A DNA stretch of 37,969 bases from a virus. Each line of letters starts with the position of its first letter. The stretch's first letter is position 1. The notes under the pieces are model-generated. The model saw only the letters and a list, made by a program, of their open reading frames with translations. It did no database searches and was not told the DNA's origin. Below are positions 17,953 to 25,465 of this stretch, piece after piece. The stretch spans positions 1-37,969 of IMG/VR virus record IMGVR_UViG_3300034111_001091; one strand, 5' to 3'. The position numbers and the translations under genes are program-made.

Positions 17953-18713
17953 TCGCGGCCCTCTTCGCAGAAAATGCTACAGTCCGGTATGTCAAGGCTC
18001 TTGAGCGGCCTGCCCGTCGCGTCTGCTGGCAGGTCTTTGAGCAAAATGCGCTCACCCTTGTAGCGCACCAGCTTGGCGCCGAACCGCTCAGAGAGGTCAG
18101 CGCGAGCAGCAAACACGTCGGGACGATCCCGGCGCACATGGTTCCAGTAGGTAGGGCTGGACGCCTTTACGCACCCTATGCAGTTCGCGTTCGGGTAGCC
18201 GCGCTTGTAGACGTTAGGCAGTTCTATGCCAGCCTCGCTGATTATCCGTATGCAGTCTTCACGGGTCAACTTCTCGTGGATCAACACCGGGATGACATTG
18301 TCCCGTTCGGTCAGGACAAACCGATCATGTCTGCGTTGCTCCTCCACGGTGAAGCCGAGGACGTGATAGTCAACGGGGTTCTGAGCCTCCCATTGCTGCC
18401 TGGCGTGTTTCTTGAGACGAGTTGTGCATGGGGCGCCGTTCGGGAAGCTGAGGGCCTTGGCGTGCTCCCATACCGTCTGCGCACTGGCGTCCGGGTACTT
18501 TGAGTTTACGGCGCTCTCTATGGGCAGACCTACCCAATCCTGCACATCTAGAAGGAACCTGCGGTTGTCGGGGTCCTCCTCCGCCACAGGATTGTTCACC
18601 ACGCGAACTTTGGCTCCGAACTCCTCGCCGTATACCTTGGCCGTTATGTAGGCGGCCACGGCACTCGGGGCGCCGCAGGAGAACCACACGGCTATGACAG
18701 GGGGGCCTCTCAC
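17949..18713 (-). CDS. PP-loop (PAPS reductase-like) phage enzyme
   Basis: A 254-residue protein starting at GTG 18713, which overlaps the previous stop (GTGA). The N-terminus VIAVWFSCGAPSAVAA carries a P-loop-like S12-C13-G14-A15-P16-S17 in the place of the SGGxDS pyrophosphatase loop of PAPS reductases and related adenylating enzymes. Other family marks are APCTTRLKK, HVLGFTVEE and Cys pairs (CIGC near residue 186 and CSIFC near the end), which could bind metal or a sulphur intermediate. Phage members are usually labelled phosphoadenosine phosphosulfate reductase-like. Their substrate is mostly unknown, and sulphur-based nucleic acid modification is one possibility. The missing Gly-Gly is odd but recurs in such phage proteins as I remember them. 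Confidence 0.78.
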   Translation of the reverse strand: MRGPPVIAVWFSCGAPSAVAAYITAKVYGEEFGAKVRVVNNPVAEEDPDNRRFLLDVQDWVGLPIESAVNSKYPDASAQTVWEHAKALSFPNGAPCTTRLKKHARQQWEAQNPVDYHVLGFTVEEQRRHDRFVLTERDNVIPVLIHEKLTREDCIRIISEAGIELPNVYKRGYPNANCIGCVKASSPTYWNHVRRDRPDVFAARADLSERFGAKLVRYKGERILLKDLPADATGRPLKSLDIPDCSIFCEEGRD

Positions 18714-18991
18714 ACCAAGTCACCGCCGAACAGCTTGTCGGCGTCCACCCGGAAGCCGAAGCCCCGGCGGTTGAGGATCGAGCCCTCGGGCACCTTCTGC
18801 CGGATGCGATGGATCACGACCGACAGGTGGGTGTGCGACTTGCGCCAGACGGACAGGGGCTCGGTGTCGAGGCCGATGGCCGTGGCCAGATGCGCGTTGC
18901 TGACGTAGCCCTCATGCTCAAGCATGTAGGCCAAGGCCAGGGCTTCCTGCGGGCCGAGGTTGAACATGTCGGCCAGTTGCGAGATGGTCAT
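18710..18991 (-). CDS. Stand-alone OmpR/PhoB-type winged-helix DNA-binding protein
   Basis: A 93-residue protein; ATG 18991 is chosen from the ATGA overlap with GcrA and GGAAGG about 9 bases upstream. Nearly the whole protein follows the C-terminal effector domain of response regulators: LGPQEALALAYMLEHEGYVS corresponds to the LT-x-x-E-x-x-L-L helix, SVVIHRIRQKVPEG to the recognition helix region, and ILNRRGFGFRVD to the wing hairpin. There is no receiver domain and hence no phosphorylated Asp, so it should bind DNA constitutively. CtrA, the Caulobacter master regulator, has the same fold class, but specific relationship to CtrA cannot be shown here. Confidence 0.78.
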   Translation of the reverse strand: MTISQLADMFNLGPQEALALAYMLEHEGYVSNAHLATAIGLDTEPLSVWRKSHTHLSVVIHRIRQKVPEGSILNRRGFGFRVDADKLFGGDLV

Positions 18992-19482
18992 GCGATGTGC
19001 CTTCCGTCGGTCTTGAGGCGAGGGGGTTTGGACATGACGAAGGGGGTCTGCTTTGAGTAGACCACCTTCTGGTGCGCAGGGCAGTAGGAGCGGTGCCCCT
19101 CGGTGTCGGCGCAGCAGGAGTAGGTCTCGTCGCCCTTCACGGTGGGGAAGGCGCACTCACCGAACTTGCGCTCGGTCCACGGACGCATAAGCGAATCGTT
19201 CACAGCACGCACCTCCGGGATGGGTCGGACAGGGAACTTGATGATGTTGACGCGCTTCTCAGAAGGGGCCTTGCGCTCGTTGGGCCGGCGCGGGACGCGC
19301 GGCGCCGCAGCCTTCGGCGGCTTGGCGGGGGCGGCTGGCAAGTTACGCTTTACACCCATGCGGTGAACCTTGCCGATCACGGCGTTGCGCGTGATGCCGA
19401 GGGTCTTGCCGATCTCCGAGGCGCTCTTGCCCTCGGTCCAGAGGCGGACGGCGAGGGCGGTGTTTTCAAGGGTCCAGATCAT
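18988..19482 (-). CDS. gcrA: GcrA-family cell-cycle regulator homologue
   Basis: A 164-residue protein starting at ATG 19482 and overlapping the VRR-NUC gene by 17 bases. Residues 2-44 match the GcrA N-terminal DNA-binding helices (WTLENTALAVRLWTEGKSAS, then TRNAVIGKVHRMGV). A basic Pro/Ala linker (45-75) follows. The C-terminal domain keeps the GcrA-type Cys/His pattern: C110 in GECAFP, C123-C124 and YCPAHQKVVY with C134 and H137. GcrA of Caulobacter contacts sigma70 and activates promoters with CcrM-methylated GANTC sites. The phage copy may redirect host RNA polymerase or read methylation state. It is embedded in the replication operon, next to another DNA-binding protein. Confidence 0.92.
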   Translation of the reverse strand: MIWTLENTALAVRLWTEGKSASEIGKTLGITRNAVIGKVHRMGVKRNLPAAPAKPPKAAAPRVPRRPNERKAPSEKRVNIIKFPVRPIPEVRAVNDSLMRPWTERKFGECAFPTVKGDETYSCCADTEGHRSYCPAHQKVVYSKQTPFVMSKPPRLKTDGRHIA

Positions 19483-19792
19483 GTCCGACTGTATCCCCGC
19501 TTGTTAGCTGTCCGTCAAGCGCCAATTCGATGAAGGCGTCCACCTCCTCGCGGGAGGCGACCACCCATACCCGGAAGCCGTCGGCGCGTAGCCGGTCGCC
19601 CTCGACGACCTGGAGCGGGTGCAGTCGGCCACCCGCCCGCTTGACCTCCACGAAATGCAGGTTCGGTCCCGGCCACCAGACCATACGATCAGGGGCGCCG
19701 CGCCTGCCGATCCATTGCAGCTTGCGCTGTCGCCCACCCGTCGCCTTGACGCGGGCGATCAGGTAGGCTTCCACCTTGCCTTCGGGGGTCAT
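19466..19792 (-). CDS. VRR-NUC domain nuclease
   Basis: A 108-residue protein; ATG 19792 overlaps the previous stop (ATGA), so the longer form starting at 19879 is not favoured. It is essentially one VRR-NUC (PD-(D/E)XK-like) domain: GRRGAPDRMVWWPG supplies the catalytic Asp, HFVEVKRAGGRLHPLQ supplies the E-x-K, and the Gln is the conserved downstream residue. Stand-alone phage VRR-NUC proteins are predicted structure-specific nucleases that cut branched DNA. It sits between GcrA and a zinc-finger protein close to the DNA polymerase, which fits replication or recombination intermediates as substrate. Confidence 0.9.
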   Translation of the reverse strand: MTPEGKVEAYLIARVKATGGRQRKLQWIGRRGAPDRMVWWPGPNLHFVEVKRAGGRLHPLQVVEGDRLRADGFRVWVVASREEVDAFIELALDGQLTSGDTVGHDLDP

Positions 19793-20283
19793 TGTCCGAG
19801 TGGCACGGTTTGTGGAACCTCGTTTCGGCTTTTGACGACTATCTGCCGTAGGATCCTGCGATTGATCTTCTGTCTCCAAGCCAGTTGCTTGGGTGTCAGA
19901 TTGCGCTTGCGCAGGGTGTCCGAGAGGAACCTATACTCGTTATCGCCGTACAGGTAGCCCCTGCGGTGTGCGTAGCCTATCACATCGATGTTGGGACTCG
20001 CGGTGTCGTTTGCTGCTATGCGGCGCAGCCCAGAAAACAGATTTCCGGTGTCGATCTGCATGAACCTGCGGATGCACACGTTTCCGACCCACGTCGTGTG
20101 GCCGTTCACCCGATTCTGTATGTAGCAGTGCTCTTTGATGCTTTGCCCGCACGGGCACGAGCCCCAGTCGTCGCTGAGTTCAATGTCTACCAGACGCCAC
20201 TCCCGGCAGGCGCCAGCGAAGTCGTTGGCCACCGATAGCGGGAGTATGTGCGCTGAAAGTTGCTGGCGGTTGTGCGAGGGCAT
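19789..20283 (-). CDS. Conserved phage protein with Cys-rich putative zinc site
   Basis: A 164-residue protein starting at ATG 20283, three bases beyond the polymerase stop. A probable zinc-binding site is made by GSCPCGQSIKEHCYIQN and the later GNVCIRRFM (four Cys near residues 43-70). The C-terminal half is basic and helical, with a conserved look I have seen in many phage and prophage proteins: IGYAHRRGYLYGDNEYRFL, then LRKRNLTPKQLAWRQKINRR. No enzymatic motif is evident. Its location between DNA polymerase and a nuclease suggests a DNA-binding or replication accessory role. The family is uncharacterised as far as I know. Confidence 0.8.
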   Translation of the reverse strand: MPSHNRQQLSAHILPLSVANDFAGACREWRLVDIELSDDWGSCPCGQSIKEHCYIQNRVNGHTTWVGNVCIRRFMQIDTGNLFSGLRRIAANDTASPNIDVIGYAHRRGYLYGDNEYRFLSDTLRKRNLTPKQLAWRQKINRRILRQIVVKSRNEVPQTVPLGQ

Positions 20284-20286
20284 CTC

Positions 20287-22332
20287 CTAGTCCCCCTTCT
20301 GATAGCGATACGTCTCGAACCCCGCTGCGGCGAGGGGTAGGCCGACCGACCACTGTGTGCCCTGCGACATGAGCGCGGCCAGGCCCTCCGCGCTGAACGC
20401 CGGATCGTCGGGCGTCTCGCAGATGATCTCGTCGTGGACGTGCAGCACAGGGCCGTAGCCCGCCGCCTCCGCCGCGAGCAGGCCGGCGGCGAGGACGTCG
20501 CGGGCGGTGGCCTGGCAACTATTTTCAGCCCATTTCCCGGAGTATGTCCCGATTCGCTCCCAGCGTCGGGTGTACTGGTTGATGCCCATGTAGGAGACGC
20601 GACCGTCCTCGTCGACCTCGGGGGAAGGATAGCACAGATACCTGCCCGACGGGAGGCGGACGCGGAGCCACCCGCCAGCGCGGCGGAACGCCAAGCTGTT
20701 GGCCCGATAGACCTCGCCCGGGTTGCTTATGGCGCTCCGGGAAGCGCGCTCGCAGTCGTACCAGAACTTGACCGTGTTGGGGTGCGCCCGGCGCCAGAGG
20801 ATCTTGAGCCCGTCGCACACGATGAAAGCCATGCGGCTCAGGTTGAACGTCGTGTCGCCTTTTGTTACCCGGCGGTCCCACTCCGCCGACGCCAATTCAA
20901 TCACGTCCGCTGGCAGCGTGGGGTAGGCGTTCTGCGCCATCTCCTCGACGTTGAAGCCAAGGTTCAACGCCCCGGTGAGGAACGCGCCGACACCTCCGGC
21001 ATAACCTAGCATCAACTCCATGCCCTTCCCGATCTGACGCTGGTCCTTGGTCACGTCGGCGGGATTGATCACAAAGGCGTTGGCGTATGTGACCTTGTAC
21101 AGGTCATGCCCGACGCCCTTGTCAAACTCGCGGAAGGCGTCGAGTTTCCACTGCTCGCCGGTGAGCCAAGCCAACATCCGCCCTTCAATGTTGGACAGGT
21201 CGGCCACGACGAGTTTCTTGCCGGGAGGCGCGACAATCGTGCCTCGCACCGCACTGGCGCACAACTCCATGACGTCGTCGTAGAACACCGTCTCGACGCC
21301 CGCCTTCATCGCCTCGATTCCGAGGTCGATCTGCGGCTGCTTGAGGGTCGGTCGCGGTAGATTTTGCGGCTGGAACAACCTTCCGCCGAAACGCGCTGTG
21401 CGAGACGCCCCGGCGTACTGCATGGTGCCCCGGAGCCGCCTGTCGGACGAGGTGCCGTTCACCAGCACCCGATACTTGGCCGGGCTGGTCGCCGCCGCTT
21501 GCAGGCGCACCTCCAGCAACTCGCGCACGTCATCCGGCACGTCGGTCTTGAGCAGGGCGCCCAGAGTGCCCTTGCGCAGGTCGTCAATCTCCAAGCCCAT
21601 TGTGTCGCGCAGGTAGTTGATCAGAGCGTCCCGCTGCGTGGCACTGGGCACGGCGCCGTTCGTCATCAGCGCCGACTCCACCGCCAGTCGCTGACCCGCC
21701 TCCTTGGCGGCGCGCAGGGCGGCGTGGGCCAGGTCCATGTCGATCTGGATGCCGCGGTCGTTGATGGCCTGGTCCAGCCGCCACACGGCCTTCTCGGCGT
21801 CGGTCCAATTCACCTTGGGCTGGCGCTTGTAGACCTCGCGCATGGCGACGATGTCCATGCGGGCGTAGTCCTTGAACGCCTCCCACTCCGCCGGGTGCGT
21901 CTCCTTCGTGGCCCGGCGCAGCTTGCGCGTCTTGGCCTGCGGCTTGCAGAACAGTTGGATCAGCTTCTTGCCCGCCTTGTCCTTGGCCTTGTCCAGCGGG
22001 ACGCCGAGGACCTCACACTGCTTGTCAAGGGCGCCGGGCAGGCTGTGCAGCAGGCCCACGGCGAGGGTGTCGTAGATGCGCTCAACAGGCACGCGCACCT
22101 GACTGAACGACAGGACCGTGCGGTCGAAATGGCTGTTATGAATGATGATCTGGTCGGCGGCGTCGATGAGCGACTGCATCAGGCCGGGGGCCGGGAACTC
22201 GACGACCTGGACCTCGTCGTCGTCCCATGCGTAGGCCAGCAGCAGGATCTCCGCGTTCTCCGCATAGGCCCATGTGCCATGCGTAATCGGCGTCTCGCTG
22301 TAGGTTTCGAGGTCGAGATAAAGGGTGCGCAT
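20287..22332 (-). CDS. Family A DNA polymerase with 3'-5' exonuclease
   Basis: A 681-residue protein starting at ATG 22332. The exonuclease domain is intact: Exo I YLDLET (D7, E9), Exo II HNSHFDR (D70) and Exo III YARMD (Y156, D160). The polymerase domain has motif A VADLSNIEGR (D378, E383, R385), motif B RQIGKGMELMLGYAGG (R432, K436, Y444) and motif C HVHDE (633-635). It lacks a 5'-3' exonuclease, so it resembles T7-type replicative enzymes and should copy the phage genome with the primase-helicase encoded upstream. No Shine-Dalgarno precedes it: the leader instead reads ACCTCCTT, the complement of one. A strong hairpin abuts the leader. Confidence 0.96.
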   Translation of the reverse strand: MRTLYLDLETYSETPITHGTWAYAENAEILLLAYAWDDDEVQVVEFPAPGLMQSLIDAADQIIIHNSHFDRTVLSFSQVRVPVERIYDTLAVGLLHSLPGALDKQCEVLGVPLDKAKDKAGKKLIQLFCKPQAKTRKLRRATKETHPAEWEAFKDYARMDIVAMREVYKRQPKVNWTDAEKAVWRLDQAINDRGIQIDMDLAHAALRAAKEAGQRLAVESALMTNGAVPSATQRDALINYLRDTMGLEIDDLRKGTLGALLKTDVPDDVRELLEVRLQAAATSPAKYRVLVNGTSSDRRLRGTMQYAGASRTARFGGRLFQPQNLPRPTLKQPQIDLGIEAMKAGVETVFYDDVMELCASAVRGTIVAPPGKKLVVADLSNIEGRMLAWLTGEQWKLDAFREFDKGVGHDLYKVTYANAFVINPADVTKDQRQIGKGMELMLGYAGGVGAFLTGALNLGFNVEEMAQNAYPTLPADVIELASAEWDRRVTKGDTTFNLSRMAFIVCDGLKILWRRAHPNTVKFWYDCERASRSAISNPGEVYRANSLAFRRAGGWLRVRLPSGRYLCYPSPEVDEDGRVSYMGINQYTRRWERIGTYSGKWAENSCQATARDVLAAGLLAAEAAGYGPVLHVHDEIICETPDDPAFSAEGLAALMSQGTQWSVGLPLAAAGFETYRYQKGD

Positions 22333-22343
22333 GGCAAGGAGGT

Positions 22344-22382
22344 GAGGGGCAGGACGGCAGGAGAAGGACCGCCCTGCCCCTC
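22344..22382 (-). promoter_or_regulatory. Strong hairpin between gapR and the DNA polymerase gene
   Basis: Arms GAGGGGCAGGACGG (22344-22357) and CCGCCCTGCCCCTC (22369-22382) pair over 14 positions with one A-C mismatch around an 11-nt loop. It lies 8 bases after the gapR stop and 11 bases before the polymerase start. There is no T-run on the leftward strand, so attenuation, mRNA processing or translational control is more likely than simple intrinsic termination. Confidence 0.65.
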
Positions 22383-22390
22383 TGGCTTCG

Positions 22391-22648
22391 CTAGATCAGA
22401 TCAGCGCAGCCAAGCGCGTTGGCGTAGAGTTCGAGGATCGCTCGCTCCTCCATCGCCTTGTCGCGGTCCTTCTTGCGAAGAGCCACCAGTTTGCGAAGGG
22501 TCCGGGTGTCAAACCCATTGCCCTTGGCCTCGGCGTACACCTCCTTGATGTCCGCCGCGACCTCGCTCTTGTCCTCCTCCAGACGCTCGATGCGCTCGAT
22601 GATGGACCGCAGTTGGTCGGGCGCCGTGGGGGTGTTGTGGCCGATCAT
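22391..22648 (-). CDS. gapR: GapR-family (DUF2312/UPF0335) nucleoid-associated protein
   Basis: An 85-residue protein starting at ATG 22648, whose A overlaps the previous stop (TGATG). The sequence follows DUF2312 throughout: [20 protein letters not shown], then [20 protein letters not shown] and [19 protein letters not shown]. In Caulobacter, GapR forms a coiled-coil tetramer that clamps overtwisted, AT-rich DNA ahead of replication and transcription machinery and stimulates topoisomerases. The length matches host GapR (about 89). It is placed directly before the DNA polymerase, so it may relieve supercoiling at phage forks or compete with host GapR. Confidence 0.95.
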   Translation of the reverse strand: MIGHNTPTAPDQLRSIIERIERLEEDKSEVAADIKEVYAEAKGNGFDTRTLRKLVALRKKDRDKAMEERAILELYANALGCADLI

Positions 22649-23202
22649 CAGACGAAGTCCTCCTCGTCGTCCGCACCGAACTCGTCAGCCGAAGCCGCCG
22701 ACGAGCCGCCGAAGCGTTCGCCGTCCGCGTAGAACTTCACGCCGCGGAGCACGGCGTTGATGCGCCGGCCCCACTTCGGGCTGTCCTGCATGTAGATGTC
22801 CACGCTGGCGTGGACGTAGCAGCCGCCCTCGATCAGGTGGTCGGCCTCCGTGACCGGCTGGCCCTGGCGGTCCAGCGCGGTCGGGCGCAGCTTCTCGGAG
22901 CGGGTGGACAGGAAGAAGTTGCCGTCGAAGCCGTCGTAGACGTCGCCGTCCTTGCTCTTGTACGGCCCCTCGACCCACGCCGACTTCCTGTCGGCCATCA
23001 GTTGCTTGACGATGCCGTCGGCCTTGGCGCCCCACTTCTCCTTGGCCGCCGCAGCGATGGCATCGCGGATCGCCGCCACGTTGGGGGAGGACGGGTCCAC
23101 GATCAGCTTGGCGCCGTAGGCGGGCTTGTTGTCGCCGAAGGCTTGGGGCTGGAAGATGGCCGGGAAGGCCAGACGCACGTTACGCAGTTGCAGAATAGTC
23201 AT
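22648..23202 (-). CDS. DUF2815 ssDNA-binding-like protein
   Basis: A 184-residue protein starting at ATG 23202 (weak ribosome site). The N-terminus [20 protein letters not shown], the GAKLIVDP strand, [20 protein letters not shown] and [19 protein letters not shown] are typical of DUF2815. The C-terminal tail is acidic ([11 protein letters not shown]), as in ssDNA-binding proteins such as T7 gp2.5 that recruit partners through it. DUF2815 and DUF2800 genes are commonly adjacent next to a phage family A polymerase, as here. It probably coats ssDNA during replication. Confidence 0.88.
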   Translation of the reverse strand: MTILQLRNVRLAFPAIFQPQAFGDNKPAYGAKLIVDPSSPNVAAIRDAIAAAAKEKWGAKADGIVKQLMADRKSAWVEGPYKSKDGDVYDGFDGNFFLSTRSEKLRPTALDRQGQPVTEADHLIEGGCYVHASVDIYMQDSPKWGRRINAVLRGVKFYADGERFGGSSAASADEFGADDEEDFV

Positions 23203-23227
23203 GTCTCAGGTCTCTCGTTTCAGGTTG

Positions 23228-24421
23228 CTAGTCGAAGTCCGCCGCCGTGGCCCCGAGGGACAACGCCGGTTTCTTATCCGTGGCCGGGGCCACCGATGGC
23301 TTGCCCGGGGACCGCGTGACCAGAGCGTTGATGCGCTGGAGGCGGGCTGGGCTGTGCTTGAGCAACTTCTCCGCAGTCGTCGGAGAAATCAAGTCATATT
23401 CGTAAATCTCGCTGTTCTTGAAGCGCCAGGACTTCAGCAGCTTGGTGACGTCGTCCGGGCTGGACCACTTGCGGTTGCCCATCCGGCCCTCGACCAGCTT
23501 GTAGCCGGGCACGTCAGCGCCAGCGAACAGGCGCCGCTCGATCTCGCCGCGCACGGCCTTGCACCAGTCCTCGATCAGCCCGACCTTCGCCATGGCGCCG
23601 GCGAGCCACTCGGGGTCCACGTTGGCCAGGGTGCCGACGAACGCCTCGTCCACGTCGTCGAAGTCCTCCGCCGTCGCGCCGGTGATGGTGTCCAGCACCT
23701 CGTCCTTGAGCGCCGGGCACACGAAGCGGGCGTCGCAGAACCGGCACTGCTTCTCACCGGGGTTGTAGGTCTGGTCGCCCGACAGGATGCCTTGCACGGC
23801 CACCTTGGTGCTGTCGGCGAACGCCATGAGGTCGTCATGCGACAGGCTCCACCGGCTGACCGGGTTGTCGTTCTGCGCCCGGGGCTGGTGGATGATCAGA
23901 TCAAACTGCTCGAAGGGTCCGAGGAAGTCGAAACTGTGCATGGCGCCGAGGGCGTAGAGCATGAGTTGCTCGTTGGCCTCGGCGCTCACCAGCACGCCCG
24001 ACCCGTACTTGTAGTCGATCAGGGTCAGTCTGCCCTCGGCCACGACGATGGCGTCCGCTGTGCCGAAGGCGTCGGGCGCACCGATGAACGGCGAGAACTC
24101 CACGCGCTGGTCGGCGAAGGCCCTGCCGTCCTCGCCCATGGCCTCAAGGACCAGGTCGCGGAAGTCAAGACCGCCTTCGATCATCTCGTCGGTGACGGGC
24201 CAGTCGGTGTCGCCCACCCGCACGGTGGTGCCGCGCAGTTCGGCGAACGCCTCGTTGCCGCCCCAGTCCTCCAGCACGATGCGGTTGGCCACGTCATGGG
24301 CGGCGGTGCCCTCGTCGGCGTAGACCGATGTGCGCGGAGGGACAGTCTCGCACAAGGCCAGGGACCCGGGGCAGCGCAGCCAGCGGTGGGCGGCGGAGGG
24401 GGAGAAGCGGGCGTGCTGCAT
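23228..24421 (-). CDS. DUF2800 Cas4/RecB-like exonuclease
   Basis: A 397-residue protein; ATG 24421 overlaps the preceding stop (ATGA) and gives the standard DUF2800 opening MQHARFSPSAAHRWLRCPGS. The PD-(D/E)XK core is visible: GTAAHDVAN early, GTADAIVV (Asp) and LTLIDYKYGSGV (D-x-K). A late Cys cluster, EKQCRFCDARFVCPAL, together with an early Cys could bind an iron-sulphur cluster, as in Cas4 and AddB. It is expected to process DNA ends or intermediates in recombination. A hydrolase of this type next to an ssDNA-binding protein suggests joint action on resected DNA. Confidence 0.92.
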   Translation of the reverse strand: MQHARFSPSAAHRWLRCPGSLALCETVPPRTSVYADEGTAAHDVANRIVLEDWGGNEAFAELRGTTVRVGDTDWPVTDEMIEGGLDFRDLVLEAMGEDGRAFADQRVEFSPFIGAPDAFGTADAIVVAEGRLTLIDYKYGSGVLVSAEANEQLMLYALGAMHSFDFLGPFEQFDLIIHQPRAQNDNPVSRWSLSHDDLMAFADSTKVAVQGILSGDQTYNPGEKQCRFCDARFVCPALKDEVLDTITGATAEDFDDVDEAFVGTLANVDPEWLAGAMAKVGLIEDWCKAVRGEIERRLFAGADVPGYKLVEGRMGNRKWSSPDDVTKLLKSWRFKNSEIYEYDLISPTTAEKLLKHSPARLQRINALVTRSPGKPSVAPATDKKPALSLGATAADFD

Positions 24422-24612
24422 CACTCGTAGCCCTTCTTCGCCATCTCGTAGCCGTGGAGCAGGTCGCTGAAGATGCGGCCCACCATGTCGGTATCGTCCA
24501 ACTCGCCGGAGCGGATCGGACGGGCCATCAGGTTGGCGTGCGACTTGGACAGGCGCGAGATGGCGCGCTCCCTGGCCTCCACGCGCATCTTGTACTCGGT
24601 GTCGGGGGTCAT
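24421..24612 (-). CDS. Small charged hypothetical protein
   Basis: A 63-residue protein starting at ATG 24612, overlapped on both sides by neighbours (ATGA-type). It is helical and charged (VEARERAISRLSKSHANLM) with a Leu/Tyr C-terminal helix. I do not recognise it. Tight coupling to DUF2800 suggests it works with, or is dosed against, the nuclease. Confidence 0.75.
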   Translation of the reverse strand: MTPDTEYKMRVEARERAISRLSKSHANLMARPIRSGELDDTDMVGRIFSDLLHGYEMAKKGYE

Positions 24613-24998
24613 CGTGTGGTCCCCACGCGGCTGGACACAGCGGAAACATAGCCCGGGTCGCGTGACATGGAGCCCAGCGCATCGGCTATGACCTTCGGGT
24701 CGTTGTGTGTCTGCCAGATACTGTGAGCCGTTTGCGCTGCGTCTTTCAGACCCGCCTGCACGCCTCGGAGATAGGCGTCGCCGGCCTCCTTTCTGCGGTA
24801 GGCCTCACAAAGGGTCATAGACCTGTGCCAGTCTGACAAGGGCCGCGCCCAGACGTTGCCATTAGCATCTGAACGATAGACCACAGTTTCCGGGTAGCGG
24901 GCATTCCCCGGATCATTGGCGATGCACATGACCCAGTAGAAAGCGCCGTTTCGGTGTTGCCAGAGGCTTCCTTGCTCGGGGCGGATTTGCTCACTCAC
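24609..24998 (-). CDS. DUF1653-like small phage protein
   Basis: A 129-residue protein; GTG 24998 overlaps the DnaA-like stop, so the longer open frame to 25076 is not needed. The first half resembles the DUF1653-type fold: GSLWQHRNGAFYWVMCIAND, then TVVYRSDANGNVWARPLSDW. The second half is a helical tail (AGDAYLRGVQAGLKDAAQTA). Function of the family is unknown. It is part of the overlapping replication operon. Confidence 0.72.
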   Translation of the reverse strand: MSEQIRPEQGSLWQHRNGAFYWVMCIANDPGNARYPETVVYRSDANGNVWARPLSDWHRSMTLCEAYRRKEAGDAYLRGVQAGLKDAAQTAHSIWQTHNDPKVIADALGSMSRDPGYVSAVSSRVGTTR

Positions 24999-25465
24999 TG
25001 GTCCGCCTCCTGCATCCGGCCCTCGTGCGCCTTGACGGCGTGCACGATGGTGCTGTGGTCGAGCCCGCCCATCCACTTGGCGATCTGCGGGAAGGAGAAG
25101 CGCGGCTTGCCGTGCTCGTCCTTCGCCTGCCTCATGCGCCAGGCCACCTCCTGCCGGGCGTGAGCGATGTGCTTGACCCGGCTGGAGCCCATGATGTCCA
25201 CGATGGACACGCCGCGCAGGACCGCCACGTCGCGGATGACCTGTTGCAGGTAGTCCTTGCCGGTGATCACGGGAGCCTTGGGGCTCAGGACCGACTGGCG
25301 CCCGCGCTCGTAGGCGGCGATCAGGGACTCGGTGACGCGCGAAAAGGGTTCGGTAGGCAGGTCGTCAAGGCCGAGTTGCTTGGCCTTGACCTGAAGACTC
25401 ATGTGGTGCGCGAAGCTCGCCCTCGCCCAAGCGCGCACGGCCTGCGCGGGAACAGGACTGACCAT
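24995..25465 (-). CDS. DnaA domain IV-like DNA-binding protein without ATPase
   Basis: A 156-residue protein starting at ATG 25465 (TGATG overlap). Residues about 75-148 match the C-terminal DnaA-box-binding domain: VSIVDIMGSSRVKHIAHARQ, then FSFPQIAKWMGGLDHSTIVH. DHSTIVHAV (136-144) is the DnaA signature, in which His and Thr/Ser contact the DnaA box. The N-terminal about 70 residues are helical and unrelated to the AAA+ domain. It could mark a phage origin, block host DnaA boxes or regulate transcription. In Caulobacter DnaA is both initiator and transcription factor. The neighbourhood holds primase-helicase, polymerase, GapR and GcrA. Confidence 0.9.
   Translation of the reverse strand: MVSPVPAQAVRAWARASFAHHMSLQVKAKQLGLDDLPTEPFSRVTESLIAAYERGRQSVLSPKAPVITGKDYLQQVIRDVAVLRGVSIVDIMGSSRVKHIAHARQEVAWRMRQAKDEHGKPRFSFPQIAKWMGGLDHSTIVHAVKAHEGRMQEADQ

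Noticed and set aside
18710-19156. Longer winged-helix protein starting at 19156
   Set aside because: The extension is a frame-shadow of the GcrA gene; ATG 18991 has a ribosome site and ATGA overlap.
19466-19879. Longer VRR-NUC protein starting at 19879
   Set aside because: The extra 29 residues overlap the upstream gene deeply, whereas ATG 19792 gives a clean ATGA overlap and a normal domain start.
23126-24430. Long rightward open frame of 434 codons
   Set aside because: Antisense to the well-supported DUF2800 and DUF2815 genes; the product has no recognisable domain.
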